Assembly (NCBI RefSeq): GCF_030209445.1
Contig: NZ_JARVSD010000018.1
Coordinates: 186,001-250,000 of the forward strand
Length of the DNA stretch: 64,000 bases
Direction of reading: 5' to 3'
Source of the DNA: Promicromonospora sp. MEB111
GTDB taxonomy: Bacteria; Actinomycetota; Actinomycetes; Actinomycetales; Cellulomonadaceae
Shown here: in pieces, positions 42,563 to 51,617 of the stretch
Layout: every line of letters begins with the position of its first letter
How positions within the stretch are numbered: the first letter of the stretch is position 1
Program-made: the position numbers and the translations under genes
Notes under the pieces: generated by a model
What the model was told of the DNA's origin: nothing
What the model saw: the letters and a program-made list of their open reading frames with translations, nothing else
Database searches by the model: none

Positions 42563-42610
42563 TATATGGACGGCGCGTGCACTTCTGTGTTTATATGGAC
42601 GCACAGTCCA
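42563..42610 (+). promoter_or_regulatory. direct and inverted repeats upstream of the two-SDR operon
   Basis: TATATGGACG occurs exactly at 42563-42572 and 42592-42601, 29 bp apart (about three helical turns). The second copy is also the left half of TGGAC-N5-GTCCA (42596-42610). This AT-rich patch is the promoter/operator region of the SDR operon; the TetR encoded after the operon is the candidate ligand. Confidence 0.5.
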
Positions 42611-42632
42611 CATCGAGACCAGGGAGCACCCC

Positions 42633-43391
42633 ATGAGCACCAGTACCGAGACCAGCAGCACCGGCACCACGCGTGTCGCGCTCGTCACCGGCGGGTCCGG
42701 CGGCATCGGCCGCGCCGTCGTCGGGCGGCTCGCGGCGGACGGCTACGCCGTCGCCGTGCACTACGCGGGCAACCAGGCCCGGGCCGACGAGGTCGTCGCC
42801 GAGGTCCAGACCGCCGGCGGCCAGGCGATCGCCGTCGGCGGGGACGTCGCGGACGAGGTCGCGATGGCCGCCGCGTTCGACGCGACCGAGGCGGCGTTCG
42901 GCGGCGTCGACGTCGTGGTCAACACGGCCGGCATCATGCTGCTCGGCCCGGTCGCGAGCTTCGACCTGGCCGACCTCGACCGCATGCACCGCACCAACAT
43001 CCGCGGCACGTTCGTCGTGGCCCAGCTCGCCGCGAACCGGCTGCGCGCAGGCGGCGCCCTGATCAACTTCTCGACGTCGGTGGTGCGGGCCCAGTTCCCG
43101 GCCTACGCCGCGTACGTGGCCAGCAAGGCCGCCGTCGAGGGCATGACGCTGATCCTGGCCCGCGAGCTGCGCGGCAAGGACATCACCGTCAACGTGGTGG
43201 CGCCCGGCCCCACGGCCACCCCGCTCTTCCTGGACGGCAAGGACGAGCAGACCATCCAGAACCTGGCGAACGCCGTGCCCCTCGAGCGCCTCGGCCAGCC
43301 CGAGGACATCGCCGAGACGGTCGCCTTCCTGGCCGGCCCCGCACGGTGGGTCAACGGACAGGTCATCTACACCAACGGAGGCCTGGCATGA
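42633..43391 (+). CDS. SDR-family oxidoreductase (FabG-like)
   Basis: A 252-residue classical SDR. The glycine motif is VTGGSGGIGRAVV, the variant NTAG is in VVVNTAGIML, the catalytic Ser in INFSTSVVRA and the Tyr/Lys in AYAAYVASKAAVEGMTLILA. The C-terminus WVNGQVIYTNGG is typical of FabG-like reductases with NAD(P). ATG 42633 follows AGGGAG. The stop overlaps the start of the next SDR gene (ATGA), so both enzymes are made together. Substrate unknown. Confidence 0.9.
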   Translation: MSTSTETSSTGTTRVALVTGGSGGIGRAVVGRLAADGYAVAVHYAGNQARADEVVAEVQTAGGQAIAVGGDVADEVAMAAAFDATEAAFGGVDVVVNTAGIMLLGPVASFDLADLDRMHRTNIRGTFVVAQLAANRLRAGGALINFSTSVVRAQFPAYAAYVASKAAVEGMTLILARELRGKDITVNVVAPGPTATPLFLDGKDEQTIQNLANAVPLERLGQPEDIAETVAFLAGPARWVNGQVIYTNGGLA

Positions 43392-44302
43392 GCGCCGTCG
43401 TCGTCATCACCGGAGCGTCGAGCGGGTTCGGAGCCCTCACGGCGCGGGCCCTGGCCGCCGCGGGCCACACCGTCTACGCGGGCATGCGGCAGACCGAGGG
43501 GCGCAACGCGCCGCAGGTCGACGCCGCGCGGGAGTGGGCGGCCGCGCACGGGGCGGACCTGCGGCCGGTCGAGCTCGACGTGAGCTCGCAGGAGTCGGTC
43601 GACCGCGCCGTCGAGCAGATCGAGGCCGAGCACGGGCAGGTGGACGTGCTGATCCACAACGCCGGGCACATGGTCGTCGGCCCGGCCGAGGCGTTCACCC
43701 CGGAGCAGCTCGCGCAGCTCTACGACGTCAACGTGCTGTCCACCCAGCGCGTGAACCGGGCGGTCCTGCCCGGCATGCGCCGCCGCGGCGCGGGACTCGT
43801 GATCTGGGTCTCCAGCTCCAGCGTCAAGGGCGGCACCCCGCCGTACCTGGCGCCCTACTTCGCGGCCAAGGCGGGCATGGACTCCCTCGCGGTGTCGTAC
43901 GCCGCGGAGCTGGCCCGCTGGGGCGTGGAGACGTCGATCGTGGTGCCGGGCTCGTTCACGAGCGGCACCAACCACTTCGCGCACGCGGGCCACCCGGCCG
44001 ACACCGCGGTGGAGGCCGACTACGAGACCCGGTACGCCGGGCTGATGGGTCAGGTCGCGGAGAAGCTCGCGGCCCTGGCGCCCGACGCCGACGTGTCGCT
44101 GGTCTCCGACGAGATCGCCCGCATCGTGGCCCTGCCCGCCGGGCAGCGGCCGTACCGGGTGCACATCGACCCGGCCGACGACGGCTCCGAGGTGGTCTCG
44201 GACCTCGCAGACCGGACCCGTCGCGAGTTCCTCGACCGGGTCGGCCTGCCGGACCTGCTCACGGTGCGGGGCGGGGACGGGGCTGAGCAGGGTGATCGGT
44301 AG
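43388..44302 (+). CDS. SDR-family oxidoreductase
   Basis: A 304-residue SDR, translationally coupled to the preceding SDR by a 4-bp overlap. It has the glycine motif [32 protein letters not shown] (N-A-G), the catalytic Ser in VSSSSVKGG and Tyr/Lys in [13 protein letters not shown]. The longer C-terminus ([20 protein letters not shown]) resembles oxidoreductases acting on larger substrates. The last codons (GDR then TAG) fall inside the start of a palindromic repeat shared with the 20.2-kb locus. Confidence 0.88.
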   Translation: MSAVVVITGASSGFGALTARALAAAGHTVYAGMRQTEGRNAPQVDAAREWAAAHGADLRPVELDVSSQESVDRAVEQIEAEHGQVDVLIHNAGHMVVGPAEAFTPEQLAQLYDVNVLSTQRVNRAVLPGMRRRGAGLVIWVSSSSVKGGTPPYLAPYFAAKAGMDSLAVSYAAELARWGVETSIVVPGSFTSGTNHFAHAGHPADTAVEADYETRYAGLMGQVAEKLAALAPDADVSLVSDEIARIVALPAGQRPYRVHIDPADDGSEVVSDLADRTRREFLDRVGLPDLLTVRGGDGAEQGDR

Positions 44303-44345
44303 CAGGTCAGGTGATCGGCAGTCCGAGCTGCCGATCACCCGACAC
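44285..44345 (+). terminator. palindromic 3'-end element (family D, copy 2)
   Basis: It begins GAGCAGGGTGATCGGTAG, which contains the SDR stop codon, and continues into GGTGATCGGCAG (44310-44321) paired with 44328-44339 around TCCGAG. The leading string and stem match the minus strand of 20188-20255, the element after the HNH gene. Orientation relative to the upstream gene is the same in both. Confidence 0.75.
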
Positions 44346-44411
44346 CCTGCCGATCGAGCAGGTCGGCGACGCGAGGCCACCTAGACTCGCGGGAGCTCAG
44401 GAGGAGGGGAC

Positions 44412-45038
44412 ATGACGAACCAGGCGACGGCGTCCGCCGCCGAGCGGCCCGAGGCGCGCAGCCGGGGGCGTGGGCGGCGGCCGGCCGACGAGGTGCGCGC
44501 CGACGTGCTGCGGGCCGTCGGCGAGGTGCTGCTGGCCGACGGCATCGCCGACCTGACGTTCGAGCGGGTCGCGCGCCTGTCCGGCGTCAGCAAGACGACG
44601 CTCTACAAGTGGTGGCCCTCCAGGGGGGCGCTCGCCCTGGACGGCTACTTCCACGCGGTGGAGCACACGCTCGCCTTCCCCGACACGGGTGACATCCGCA
44701 CCGACCTGCGCGACCAGCTCCGCGCGTTCGTGCACCTGATGACCACCACGCCCGCGGGCCGGCTCCTCACGGAGCTGATCGGGCAGTCCCAGACCGACCA
44801 GGACCTTGCCGTGGCCTACCGGACGCTGTACTCCTCCGAGCGGCGGCGCCTCGCGGGGGACCGGCTGCGCGCGGCGCAGGAGCTGGGGCAGATCCGGGAC
44901 GACGTCGACGTGCAGGTGGTGGTCGACCAGCTCTGGGGCGCCGTCTACCACCGGCTGCTGGTGCCCGACGAACCGGTCACCGAGGCCTTCGCCGACGCGC
45001 TGGTGGGCAACCTGCTGGGTGGGATCACCCGGGGCTGA
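44412..45038 (+). CDS. TetR-family transcriptional regulator
   Basis: A 208-residue TetR protein. The HTH is EVRADVLRAVGEVLLADGIA with LTFERVARLSGVSKTTLYKW (G-V-S-K-x-T-x-Y recognition helix), and WWPSRGALALDGYFHAVEH begins the ligand domain of the TetR_C_11-like type. ATG 44412 follows AGGAGGAGGGG, a very strong ribosome-binding site. It lies after the two-SDR operon, separated by the family D hairpin, and is a good candidate to repress that operon. Confidence 0.92.
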   Translation: MTNQATASAAERPEARSRGRGRRPADEVRADVLRAVGEVLLADGIADLTFERVARLSGVSKTTLYKWWPSRGALALDGYFHAVEHTLAFPDTGDIRTDLRDQLRAFVHLMTTTPAGRLLTELIGQSQTDQDLAVAYRTLYSSERRRLAGDRLRAAQELGQIRDDVDVQVVVDQLWGAVYHRLLVPDEPVTEAFADALVGNLLGGITRG

Positions 45039-45110
45039 ATCCGGGCGATCCGTCTCGTAAGGTGTCCTGCGGCGAGAGAGAGCGCTCGCGGCTCCGGGGA
45101 GAGGCAGATC

Positions 45111-45422
45111 ATGGGATCACCGTCCGAGCAGGACACGGCACCGACCCGTACCGAGGTGCGGTGGAGCATCGTGTTCGTGCCGATCCTGCTCGCGGGGATG
45201 ATCGGCTTCGCCGTCATCCTGGTCACGGCCGTCGCTGCGGCCGGCGGGCCGTGGGACACGGTCGGTATCGCGCGCCCGTCGCCCCTCTGGGCTCTGGTCG
45301 TCGGAGTCTGCCTTGCCGAGGCGGTGATGTTCGGGGGCCTCCGTCAGCAGTTCTCGACCTTCTCGCGCGCGCGGCGGTTCGGCGTCCGGGACGATCGCAG
45401 GCCCCGCCGACGCCGGTCGTAG
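45111..45422 (+). CDS. small two-segment membrane protein (103 aa)
   Basis: No family recognised. Two hydrophobic segments (WSIVFVPILLAGMIGFAVIL and LWALVVGVCLAEAVMFG) are separated by a short polar loop, with a strongly basic C-terminus (RARRFGVRDDRRPRRRRS) likely to stay in the cytoplasm. ATG 45111 follows GGGGAGAGGC. It converges with the AEC permease gene, with 11 bp between ends and no clear terminator. Confidence 0.65.
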   Translation: MGSPSEQDTAPTRTEVRWSIVFVPILLAGMIGFAVILVTAVAAAGGPWDTVGIARPSPLWALVVGVCLAEAVMFGGLRQQFSTFSRARRFGVRDDRRPRRRRS

Positions 45423-45433
45423 AACCTGCGTCG

Positions 45434-46441
45434 TCAGCCCAGCAGCACCGTGATCACCAGCGACACCGGCAGCGCCAGCAGCATGCTCACCAGCGTGATG
45501 TCGCGGACCGGCGTCGTCGCCAGGCGGAAGTGACCCGCGAACAGGAACACGTTCTGCGCCGTGGGCAGCGCGGCCATCAGCACGACCCCCAGCAGGTCCA
45601 GGCCGTCCAGCCCGAACAGGAACCGGCCGACCACCCACGCGAGCGCCGGCATGGCCAGGGTCTTGAGCACGGTGCCCAGCACCACCTCGGCCCGCGCCTC
45701 GCGGCCCAGCGGCCGCTGCCCCCGCAGCGACATGCCGAACAGCAGCAGGAGCAGCGGCACCGAGGCGTGGCCGAGCATCTCGACCGGCTGCCCGAGTACC
45801 GCGGGCAGGTCCACGGAGAACGCCGCGGCCAGCAGCCCGAGCCCCGTCGCGACCGTCACCGGGTTGGCGAGCGACCGGGCGAGGGTGGCGCCGAGCGAGC
45901 GGGCCGCGGCGGCGCTCTCGACGTCGGCGGCCTCGACCGCACCCGCGTCGCCCGCGCCGTCGGGGTCGACGAACCGGCCCGCCCGCCCCGCCCGGTGCCG
46001 GCACCACGCGAACACCGACATGTACACCGGCGCGACCACGAGGAGCTGCGCGATGAGCACCGACACCACCGGGGCGGCGGTGCCCACCGCGTACAGCGCG
46101 ATCGGCACGCCGATGTTGCCCGCGTTCACGTACGAGCTCGCCATCGCACCGGCCGCGACCGGCCCGGCGGGCCGCCGCAGCAGCCCGCCCGCGACCACCG
46201 CGTACAGCAGCCCCGTGGCCGCGGCGGTGATCAGCGCGATGGGCGTGTAGGTTCGCAGCACGGCGCCCAGGTCGGCGTCGGACATGAGCAGGAACATCAG
46301 CGCCGGGTTGGTGATGTAGTACACCAGCGGTGCGATACCGCGCTGCATGGCGCGCGCCTCGCCGGGCAGCGCCCAGGCGGCCACGAACCCCACACCCACC
46401 AGCACGAGCACGATCGCGAACCCGAGCAGCACCCCGCTCAT
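45434..46441 (-). CDS. AEC-family (auxin efflux carrier-like) transporter
   Basis: A 335-residue membrane protein with ten hydrophobic segments of the BART superfamily. Typical pieces are PLVYYITNPALMFLLMS, ASSYVNAGNIGVPIALYAVG (the N-x-G-x-x-G-x-P motif) and VVLMAALPTAQNVFLFAGHF (P-x-A-x-N). Bacterial AEC members carry malonate, malate and other carboxylates. It is the last gene of the kdgD-dehydrogenase-gudD operon, 19 bp after gudD, so it probably moves a hexarate or a product such as 2-oxoglutarate; the direction is unknown. Confidence 0.9.
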   Translation of the reverse strand: MSGVLLGFAIVLVLVGVGFVAAWALPGEARAMQRGIAPLVYYITNPALMFLLMSDADLGAVLRTYTPIALITAAATGLLYAVVAGGLLRRPAGPVAAGAMASSYVNAGNIGVPIALYAVGTAAPVVSVLIAQLLVVAPVYMSVFAWCRHRAGRAGRFVDPDGAGDAGAVEAADVESAAAARSLGATLARSLANPVTVATGLGLLAAAFSVDLPAVLGQPVEMLGHASVPLLLLLFGMSLRGQRPLGREARAEVVLGTVLKTLAMPALAWVVGRFLFGLDGLDLLGVVLMAALPTAQNVFLFAGHFRLATTPVRDITLVSMLLALPVSLVITVLLG

Positions 46442-46460
46442 CGCCGACCCCGTGGAGCAC

Positions 46461-47789
46461 TCAGCGGACGAGGCACGGGCGCTTCGGGTCGAACGTCCAG
46501 TCCGGGATCAGGTACTGCATCGCCAGGGCGTCGTCGCGGGCGCCCAGCCCGTGCTTCAGGTACAGCTCGTGCGCGGCGGCCAGGCGCTCGCGGTCCAGCT
46601 CGACGCCGAGCCCCGGCGTCGTCGGCACCTGGATCGCGCCGCCTTCGATCCGCGGCGGCGCCGTCGTCAGGCCCTGTCCGTCCTGCCAGATCCAGTGCGT
46701 GTCCAGCGCCGTGGTCTCCCCGGGCGCGGCCGCGCCGACGTGCGTGAACATGGCCAGCGAGATGTCGAAGTGGTTGTTGGAGTGCGATCCCCAGGTGAGC
46801 CCGAACTCGTGGCAGAGCTGGGCCACCCGCACGGAGCCGGCCATGGTCCAGAAGTGCGGGTCGGCCAGCGGGATGTCGACGGCGCCCGCGCGCACCGCGT
46901 GCGCCATCTCCCGCCAGTCGGTGGCGATCATGTTGGTCGCCGTCGGGAGCCCGGTGGCGCGCTTGAACTCGGCCATGACCTCGCGGCCGGAGAACCGGCC
47001 CTCCGCGCCACAGGGGTCCTCGGCGTAGGCGACCACGCCGCGCATCCGCCGGCCGAGCCGGATCGCGTCGTCCAGCAGCCAGCCGCCGTTGGGGTCGAGC
47101 GTGATCCGCGCGTCGGGGAAGCGCTCCTTGAGCGCGACGACGGTGTCGACCTCCAGGTCGCCGGCCTGTACGCCGCCCTTGAGCTTGAAGTCGGTGAAGC
47201 CGTACCGCTCGGCGGCGGCCTCGGCCAGCCGCACGACGGCGTCGGGCGTCATGGCCTCCTCGCGGCGCAGCCGCCCCCACGCGTCGGGCTCGTCGTCCCC
47301 GCGCAGGTACGGCAGGTCGGTCGCGTCCGGGTCGCCCACGTAGAAGAGGTAGCCGAGCATCGGCACGGCGTCGCGCTGGACGCCGTCGCCGAGGAGCTCC
47401 GCCACGGGCACACCCAGGTCCTGGCCGTGCAGGTCCAGCAGCGCGGACTCCAGGGCCGTGACCGCGTGCACCGTGGTGCGCAGGTCGAAGGTCTGCAGCC
47501 CGCGCCCGCCCGCGTCGCGGTCGGCGAAGGCCCGCGCGACGTCGCGCAGCAGGGAGCGGTACCGCGCCACCGGCTGCCCGACGACGATCGCGCCGGCCTC
47601 CTCGATCGTGGCCCGGATCTTCTCCCCGCCGGGAACCTCGCCCAGCCCGGTGCGGCCGTCGGAGTCGGTGACGATCGCGACGTTGCGCGTGAAGAACGGG
47701 GCGTGCGCGCCGGACAGGTTCAGGAGCATCGAGTCGTGGCCCGCGACGGGCACGACCTCGACGCGGGCGATCGTGGGGTGCGCGCTCAC
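46461..47789 (-). CDS. gudD: D-glucarate dehydratase
   Basis: A 442-residue enolase-superfamily enzyme converting D-glucarate to 5-dehydro-4-deoxy-D-glucarate. It has [20 protein letters not shown] then PGGEKIR at the start, the catalytic FKLKG (Lys202, Lys204), metal ligands in LDPNGGW (Asp232, Asn234) and YAEDP (Glu257), [10 protein letters not shown], and the His of [20 protein letters not shown]. The C-terminal [18 protein letters not shown] is characteristic of GudD. Length matches the family. GTG 47789 overlaps the dehydrogenase stop by 4 bp. Confidence 0.94.
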   Translation of the reverse strand: MSAHPTIARVEVVPVAGHDSMLLNLSGAHAPFFTRNVAIVTDSDGRTGLGEVPGGEKIRATIEEAGAIVVGQPVARYRSLLRDVARAFADRDAGGRGLQTFDLRTTVHAVTALESALLDLHGQDLGVPVAELLGDGVQRDAVPMLGYLFYVGDPDATDLPYLRGDDEPDAWGRLRREEAMTPDAVVRLAEAAAERYGFTDFKLKGGVQAGDLEVDTVVALKERFPDARITLDPNGGWLLDDAIRLGRRMRGVVAYAEDPCGAEGRFSGREVMAEFKRATGLPTATNMIATDWREMAHAVRAGAVDIPLADPHFWTMAGSVRVAQLCHEFGLTWGSHSNNHFDISLAMFTHVGAAAPGETTALDTHWIWQDGQGLTTAPPRIEGGAIQVPTTPGLGVELDRERLAAAHELYLKHGLGARDDALAMQYLIPDWTFDPKRPCLVR

Positions 47790-49423
47790 CGGGCGGCCTC
47801 CGCGACGTCGGCGTCCGTGACGTCGCGGTCCGTGGCACCGAGGACGACGTCGAGCACGCCGTCCACCCGCCGCGTCAGGTGCCACGGGTTGTCCGACCGG
47901 AGCGGCTCGGGCAGCAGGTACTCCGGCAGGTTCTGGTAGGCCACGGGCCGCAGGAACCGCTCGATCGCGAGCGTGCCCACCGAGGTGGTGCGTCCGTCCG
48001 ACGTCGCGGGGAACGGGCCGCCGTGCACCATCGCGTGCCCCACCTCGACGCCGGTGGGCCAGCCGTTGGCCAGGATGCGACCGGCCTTGCGCTCCAGCAC
48101 GGGCAGCAGGGCGGCGGCGGTCTCGCGGTCGTCCTCGGTCAGGTGCAGCGTCACGGTGAGCTGCCCCTCGAGGCGCTCGACGGCGGACAGCAGCTCGGCG
48201 GCGTCGGCGTACCGGACCACGAGCGAGGCCGCGCCGAAGATCTCGGCCTGCAGCACGGGGTTGCTCAGCAGGGTCGGCACCGCGCTGGCGAACACCGCGG
48301 GCGCGGGGGCGTTCCGTGTCGCGCCCGGCGATCCGGCCCCGACGAGCGAGACGCCGTCCTGCGCGGCCAGCGCGTCGACGCCGTCCTGCCACGCCTGCGC
48401 GATGCCGTCGGTGAGCATGGTCTGGCCGGCGGCCGCCGCGGCGGCGCGCCCGGCGGCGGCCACGAACGCGTCGCCGCGCTCGCCGTCCGGCACGAACACG
48501 AGGCCCGGGGCGGTGCAGAGCTGGCCCGACGAGCCGGTCACCGACGTGAGGTACGCGGCGGCCAGGGCGTCGACGTCGCCCGCGAGGGCGCCGTCGAGCA
48601 GGATCGTGGGGTTGATCGAGCTCATCTCGGCGTAGACGGGGATCGGCACGGGCCGGGCCGCGGCGGCCGCGACGAGCGCGAGGCCGCCGCCGCGGGAGCC
48701 GGTGAACCCGACGGCCTGGATCGCGGGGTCGGACACGAGGGTCTGGCCCACGACCTTGCCCGGCCCGTAGACCAGCGAGAACACGCCGGGGTGCAGGCCG
48801 GACGAGGCGACGGCGTCCGCCACCGCGCGGCCCACCAGCTCGGCCGTGCCGGGGTGCGCGTTGTGCGCCTTGACCACCACGGGGCAGCCCGCGGCCAGAG
48901 CGGAGGCGGTGTCGCCGCCCGCGGTGGAGAAGGCGAGGGGGAAGTTGCTGGCGCCGAACACGGCCACCGGACCGACGGGCACCTTGCGCTGCCGGATGTC
49001 GGCGCGCGGCAGGGGAGTGCGGTCGGGCAGCGCGGGGTCGATCCGCACGCCGCGGTGGTCACCCTGCCGCACGACCTGCGCGAACAGGCGGAGCTGGTTC
49101 GTGGTCCGGGCCACCTCGCCCGTCAGGCGGGCCGCCGGGAGGCCGGTCTCGCGCATGGCCCGTGCGACGACGTCGGGCGTGATCGCCTCGATGTTGGCCG
49201 CGACCTGCTCCAGGAAGCGGGCGTGCGGCTCGGGCGCGAGCGCGGAGAAGGAGGCGAACGCCTCCTGCGCGGCCGCGGTCGCCTGCGCGACCTGCGCCTC
49301 GTCGAGCAGGGAGTAGGCGGGTTCGAGCGCCTGGGCCGTGGCCGGGTCCTGCCCGGCGAAGGTGCCGGCGGTGCCCGCAAGGGGCGTGCCGGCGACGATC
49401 GAGTGGCCGGTGAGCTGGGTCAT
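47786..49423 (-). CDS. 2-oxoglutarate-semialdehyde (2,5-dioxovalerate) dehydrogenase
   Basis: A 545-residue aldehyde dehydrogenase of the NADP-dependent ketoglutarate-semialdehyde type. It has [30 protein letters not shown] (NADP fold), the general base Glu266 in YAEMSSINP and the nucleophile Cys303 in [11 protein letters not shown]. The late [20 protein letters not shown] then [18 protein letters not shown] is diagnostic of the alpha-KGSA/YagF class. It oxidises 2,5-dioxopentanoate, the KdgD product, to 2-oxoglutarate. ATG 49423, 25 bp after kdgD; coupled to gudD by a 4-bp overlap. Confidence 0.92.
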   Translation of the reverse strand: MTQLTGHSIVAGTPLAGTAGTFAGQDPATAQALEPAYSLLDEAQVAQATAAAQEAFASFSALAPEPHARFLEQVAANIEAITPDVVARAMRETGLPAARLTGEVARTTNQLRLFAQVVRQGDHRGVRIDPALPDRTPLPRADIRQRKVPVGPVAVFGASNFPLAFSTAGGDTASALAAGCPVVVKAHNAHPGTAELVGRAVADAVASSGLHPGVFSLVYGPGKVVGQTLVSDPAIQAVGFTGSRGGGLALVAAAAARPVPIPVYAEMSSINPTILLDGALAGDVDALAAAYLTSVTGSSGQLCTAPGLVFVPDGERGDAFVAAAGRAAAAAAGQTMLTDGIAQAWQDGVDALAAQDGVSLVGAGSPGATRNAPAPAVFASAVPTLLSNPVLQAEIFGAASLVVRYADAAELLSAVERLEGQLTVTLHLTEDDRETAAALLPVLERKAGRILANGWPTGVEVGHAMVHGGPFPATSDGRTTSVGTLAIERFLRPVAYQNLPEYLLPEPLRSDNPWHLTRRVDGVLDVVLGATDRDVTDADVAEAAR

Positions 49424-49448
49424 CGCATGTCTCCTTGGTGCGTTCGGG

Positions 49449-50408
49449 TCAGCCGGCCAGGGTGTCGACGGCGGCGTCGGCCGCGGCGGGGCGCACCCCG
49501 GCGGCGTCGATCAGGGCGGAGAGGTCGGCGAGGTCCTGGGCGGTGAGGTCCTGGAGGGGCGCGCGCACGCTGCCCATGTCGCGGCCGACGGCCTTCATGC
49601 CGCCCTTGACGATGGAGACGCCGTACCCCTTGGTGCGGTCGCGGATGTCGAGGTAGGGCAGCACGAACCGGCGCAGCTTCTCGGTGACCGCCGCGTGGTC
49701 CAGGTTGCGGACGTCGCGGTAGAACTCGAGGGCGAACTCGGGCACGAAGTTGTACATGGCCGACGAGTAGGTGCTCATGCCGAGCTGCAGCAGCGGCAGG
49801 GCGTAGGTCTCGGCGGTGGGCAGGCCGCCCAGGTAGAAGAGCCGGTCGCCGTTGGTGGCGTAGACGCGCGTGAGGTGCTCGATGTCGCCGATCGCGTCCT
49901 TGAACCCGATGAAGTTGGGGTGGCGCTCGGCCAGCCGGGCGACCGTGGTCGCGGAGTAGATCGCGTTGCCGCGGTTGTAGATGATCACGCCGAGGCCGGT
50001 GGCGGCGCACACCGCCGAGGCGTGCTCCAGCAGCCCGTCCTGGTCGGCCTCGGTCAGGTACGGGGGCAGCAGCAGGAGGCCCTCGGCGCCGGCGTCCTGC
50101 GCGGCGCGGGCGTTGTCGATCGCCTGCGCGGTGTTGCCGCCCGCGCTGCCGAGCACCGGGGTGCGGCCCGCGGCGGTCTCGACGGCGAGGCGCACCACGC
50201 GGGCCGACTCCTGCGGCGTCAGGCTGAAGCCCTCGCCCGTACCGCCCGCGGCGAAGAGGCCGCCGATCCGGAAGCTCGACTGCCAGTCGATGTGGTCGCG
50301 GTACCGCTGCTCGTCGATCGCGCCGTCCGCGGTGAACGGCGTGACGGGGAACGACAACAGCCCGTCCTTGAGGGCGACGGCGAGCTCCTGCGGTGCATAC
50401 GTGGCCAA
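49449..50408 (-). CDS. kdgD: 5-dehydro-4-deoxyglucarate dehydratase
   Basis: A 319-residue class I aldolase-superfamily (DHDPS/NAL) enzyme. It has the GGTGEGFSL loop (55-63), tyrosine in IIYNRGN (Tyr144) and the Schiff-base Lys170 in FIGFKDAIGDI. The GFKDAIGD form and the late MYNFVPEFALEFY with DIRDRTKGYGVSIVKGGM set KdgD apart from DapA and NanA. It dehydrates and decarboxylates 5-dehydro-4-deoxyglucarate to 2,5-dioxovalerate. Start TTG 50408 behind GGAGGG; first gene of the operon kdgD-dehydrogenase-gudD-AEC. Confidence 0.92.
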   Translation of the reverse strand: MATYAPQELAVALKDGLLSFPVTPFTADGAIDEQRYRDHIDWQSSFRIGGLFAAGGTGEGFSLTPQESARVVRLAVETAAGRTPVLGSAGGNTAQAIDNARAAQDAGAEGLLLLPPYLTEADQDGLLEHASAVCAATGLGVIIYNRGNAIYSATTVARLAERHPNFIGFKDAIGDIEHLTRVYATNGDRLFYLGGLPTAETYALPLLQLGMSTYSSAMYNFVPEFALEFYRDVRNLDHAAVTEKLRRFVLPYLDIRDRTKGYGVSIVKGGMKAVGRDMGSVRAPLQDLTAQDLADLSALIDAAGVRPAAADAAVDTLAG

Positions 50409-50543
50409 GGTGGCCCCCTCCTGTGACAGACGTCGACGATGGCGACTGGTCGGGCTAGGTCTCGGCGCCACGGTAGGAACGGTCCACGATGCCTGTCCAA
50501 GCCCAAAACGGCATCGACTCATGCTGGCCCTGCATCAAACCTT

Positions 50544-50607
50544 CGTTGAGTGCTGGATTTTCGCCCTCTCGAACCGATTCGACAGGGCGAAAATCCAGCA
50601 CTCAACG
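50544..50607 (-). terminator. 64-bp hairpin containing the LysR stop codon
   Basis: Perfect 24-bp arms (left CGTTGAGTGCTGGATTTTCG) with a 16-base loop that folds further as TCGAA/TTCGA. The TGA stop of the LysR gene (50604-50602) lies inside the right arm, three bases from its end. It lies upstream of kdgD on the same strand. Confidence 0.82.
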
Positions 50608-51480
50608 GGAGGGGTGGAGGAAGCGGAGGAACTCGTGGAGGGCCGGGTTCTTCGAGTCCCGGTTCCAGATGGCGTGCAGCTCGACGACGCCGTGCGGCAC
50701 GTCCAGCTCCACGAACGTCACGCCCGGCAGCCCGAGCAGCCGGGCCGACTCCGGGACGAACGCCACGCCGCGGCCCGCGGCCACGAGCGAGCACATCGTC
50801 AGGATCTGGCTGACGACGTGCACCACGTTGTTGTGCTCGACGGCGATGTACCGCACGACCATGTCGTAGAAGTACCGGGCCTTGGTGGGGTGGTGCCCCA
50901 CGACGGGCTGGTCGCGCAGGTCGGCGGCGGTCACGGGGCGGTCCAGCCGGGTCAGCGGGTGCGCGGGCGGCACGGCCAGCACCAGGTCCTCCGACAACAG
51001 GAGCCGGGAGTCGAAGCTCTCCTGGTCGAACGGCGGCCGGCCGAGCGCCAGGTCGAGCTCGCCGCGACGGATCGCCTCGATCTGCTCGATCGTGACGAGC
51101 TCCTGGAGGTCGAGGTCGACGTCGGGCATGAACTCGGCGATCTCCTGCACGAGCGTGCCCAGCAGGCTGAACCCGGAGGCGGCGGTGAAGCCGAGGCGCA
51201 GCACGCCGGCGCGGCCCGCGGCGATCTTCCGGGCGAGCGCGGGGGCGGCGTCGGCGGCGGTCAGGAGGCGGCGGGCCTCCTCGAGGAACACCGCGCCCGC
51301 CGTCGTCAGCTCGACGTGCCGGTTGTCGCGCTCCAGCAGGGGGACGCCGACGGCACGTTCCAGCTTCTGGACCTGCCGGCTCAGCGGCGGCTGGGTCATG
51401 TTGAGTCGCTCCGCAGCGCGGCCGAAGTGGAGCTCTTCCGCCACGGCGAGGAAGCAGCGGACCTGATCGAGGGTGTACAC
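50602..51480 (-). CDS. LysR-family transcriptional regulator
   Basis: A 292-residue LTTR. The HTH is VYTLDQVRCFLAVAEELHFG, RAAERLNMTQPPLSRQVQKL then ERAVGVPLLERDNRHVELT. The co-inducer domain starts at LRLGFTAASGFSLLG and contains ELDLALGRPP and VAAGRGVAFVPESARLLGLP. Start GTG 51480. Divergent from tctC, and a T-N11-A box lies in the shared 137-bp promoter region. It lies between the transporter genes and the kdgD operon, so it most likely activates hexarate uptake, possibly both units. Its stop lies within a palindrome. Confidence 0.92.
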   Translation of the reverse strand: MYTLDQVRCFLAVAEELHFGRAAERLNMTQPPLSRQVQKLERAVGVPLLERDNRHVELTTAGAVFLEEARRLLTAADAAPALARKIAAGRAGVLRLGFTAASGFSLLGTLVQEIAEFMPDVDLDLQELVTIEQIEAIRRGELDLALGRPPFDQESFDSRLLLSEDLVLAVPPAHPLTRLDRPVTAADLRDQPVVGHHPTKARYFYDMVVRYIAVEHNNVVHVVSQILTMCSLVAAGRGVAFVPESARLLGLPGVTFVELDVPHGVVELHAIWNRDSKNPALHEFLRFLHPSR

Positions 51481-51497
51481 GATGGCCTTTCCGGGAA

Positions 51498-51526
51498 TTG
51501 ATGCATTCCGAGAATCAAGCAATGCA
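51498..51526. promoter_or_regulatory. LysR-type binding site in the LysR/tctC interval
   Basis: TTGAT-N11-ATCAA (51498-51502, 51514-51518) fits the T-N11-A LTTR consensus. It interlocks with a second inverted repeat, TGCATT-N13-AATGCA (51502-51526). It is 18 bp from the LysR start and about 90 bp from tctC. Confidence 0.65.
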
Positions 51527-51617
51527 GTAAGAGGCTTAGACAGGCATCGTATGGGCTTCCTATGCTCAACGCCCGACCGGCACCTGCCCGTCGGAGATCT
51601 CAACGAGGAGAGCTGTG

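Noticed and set aside
38414-42706. A minus-strand open frame of about 1430 codons and other very long antisense frames (for example 6258-9092 plus, 1970-3688 minus)
   Set aside because: They are frame shadows of high-G+C genes: Arg/Gly/Ala/Pro-rich translations with no domains, overlapping well-identified genes on the other strand or in another frame.
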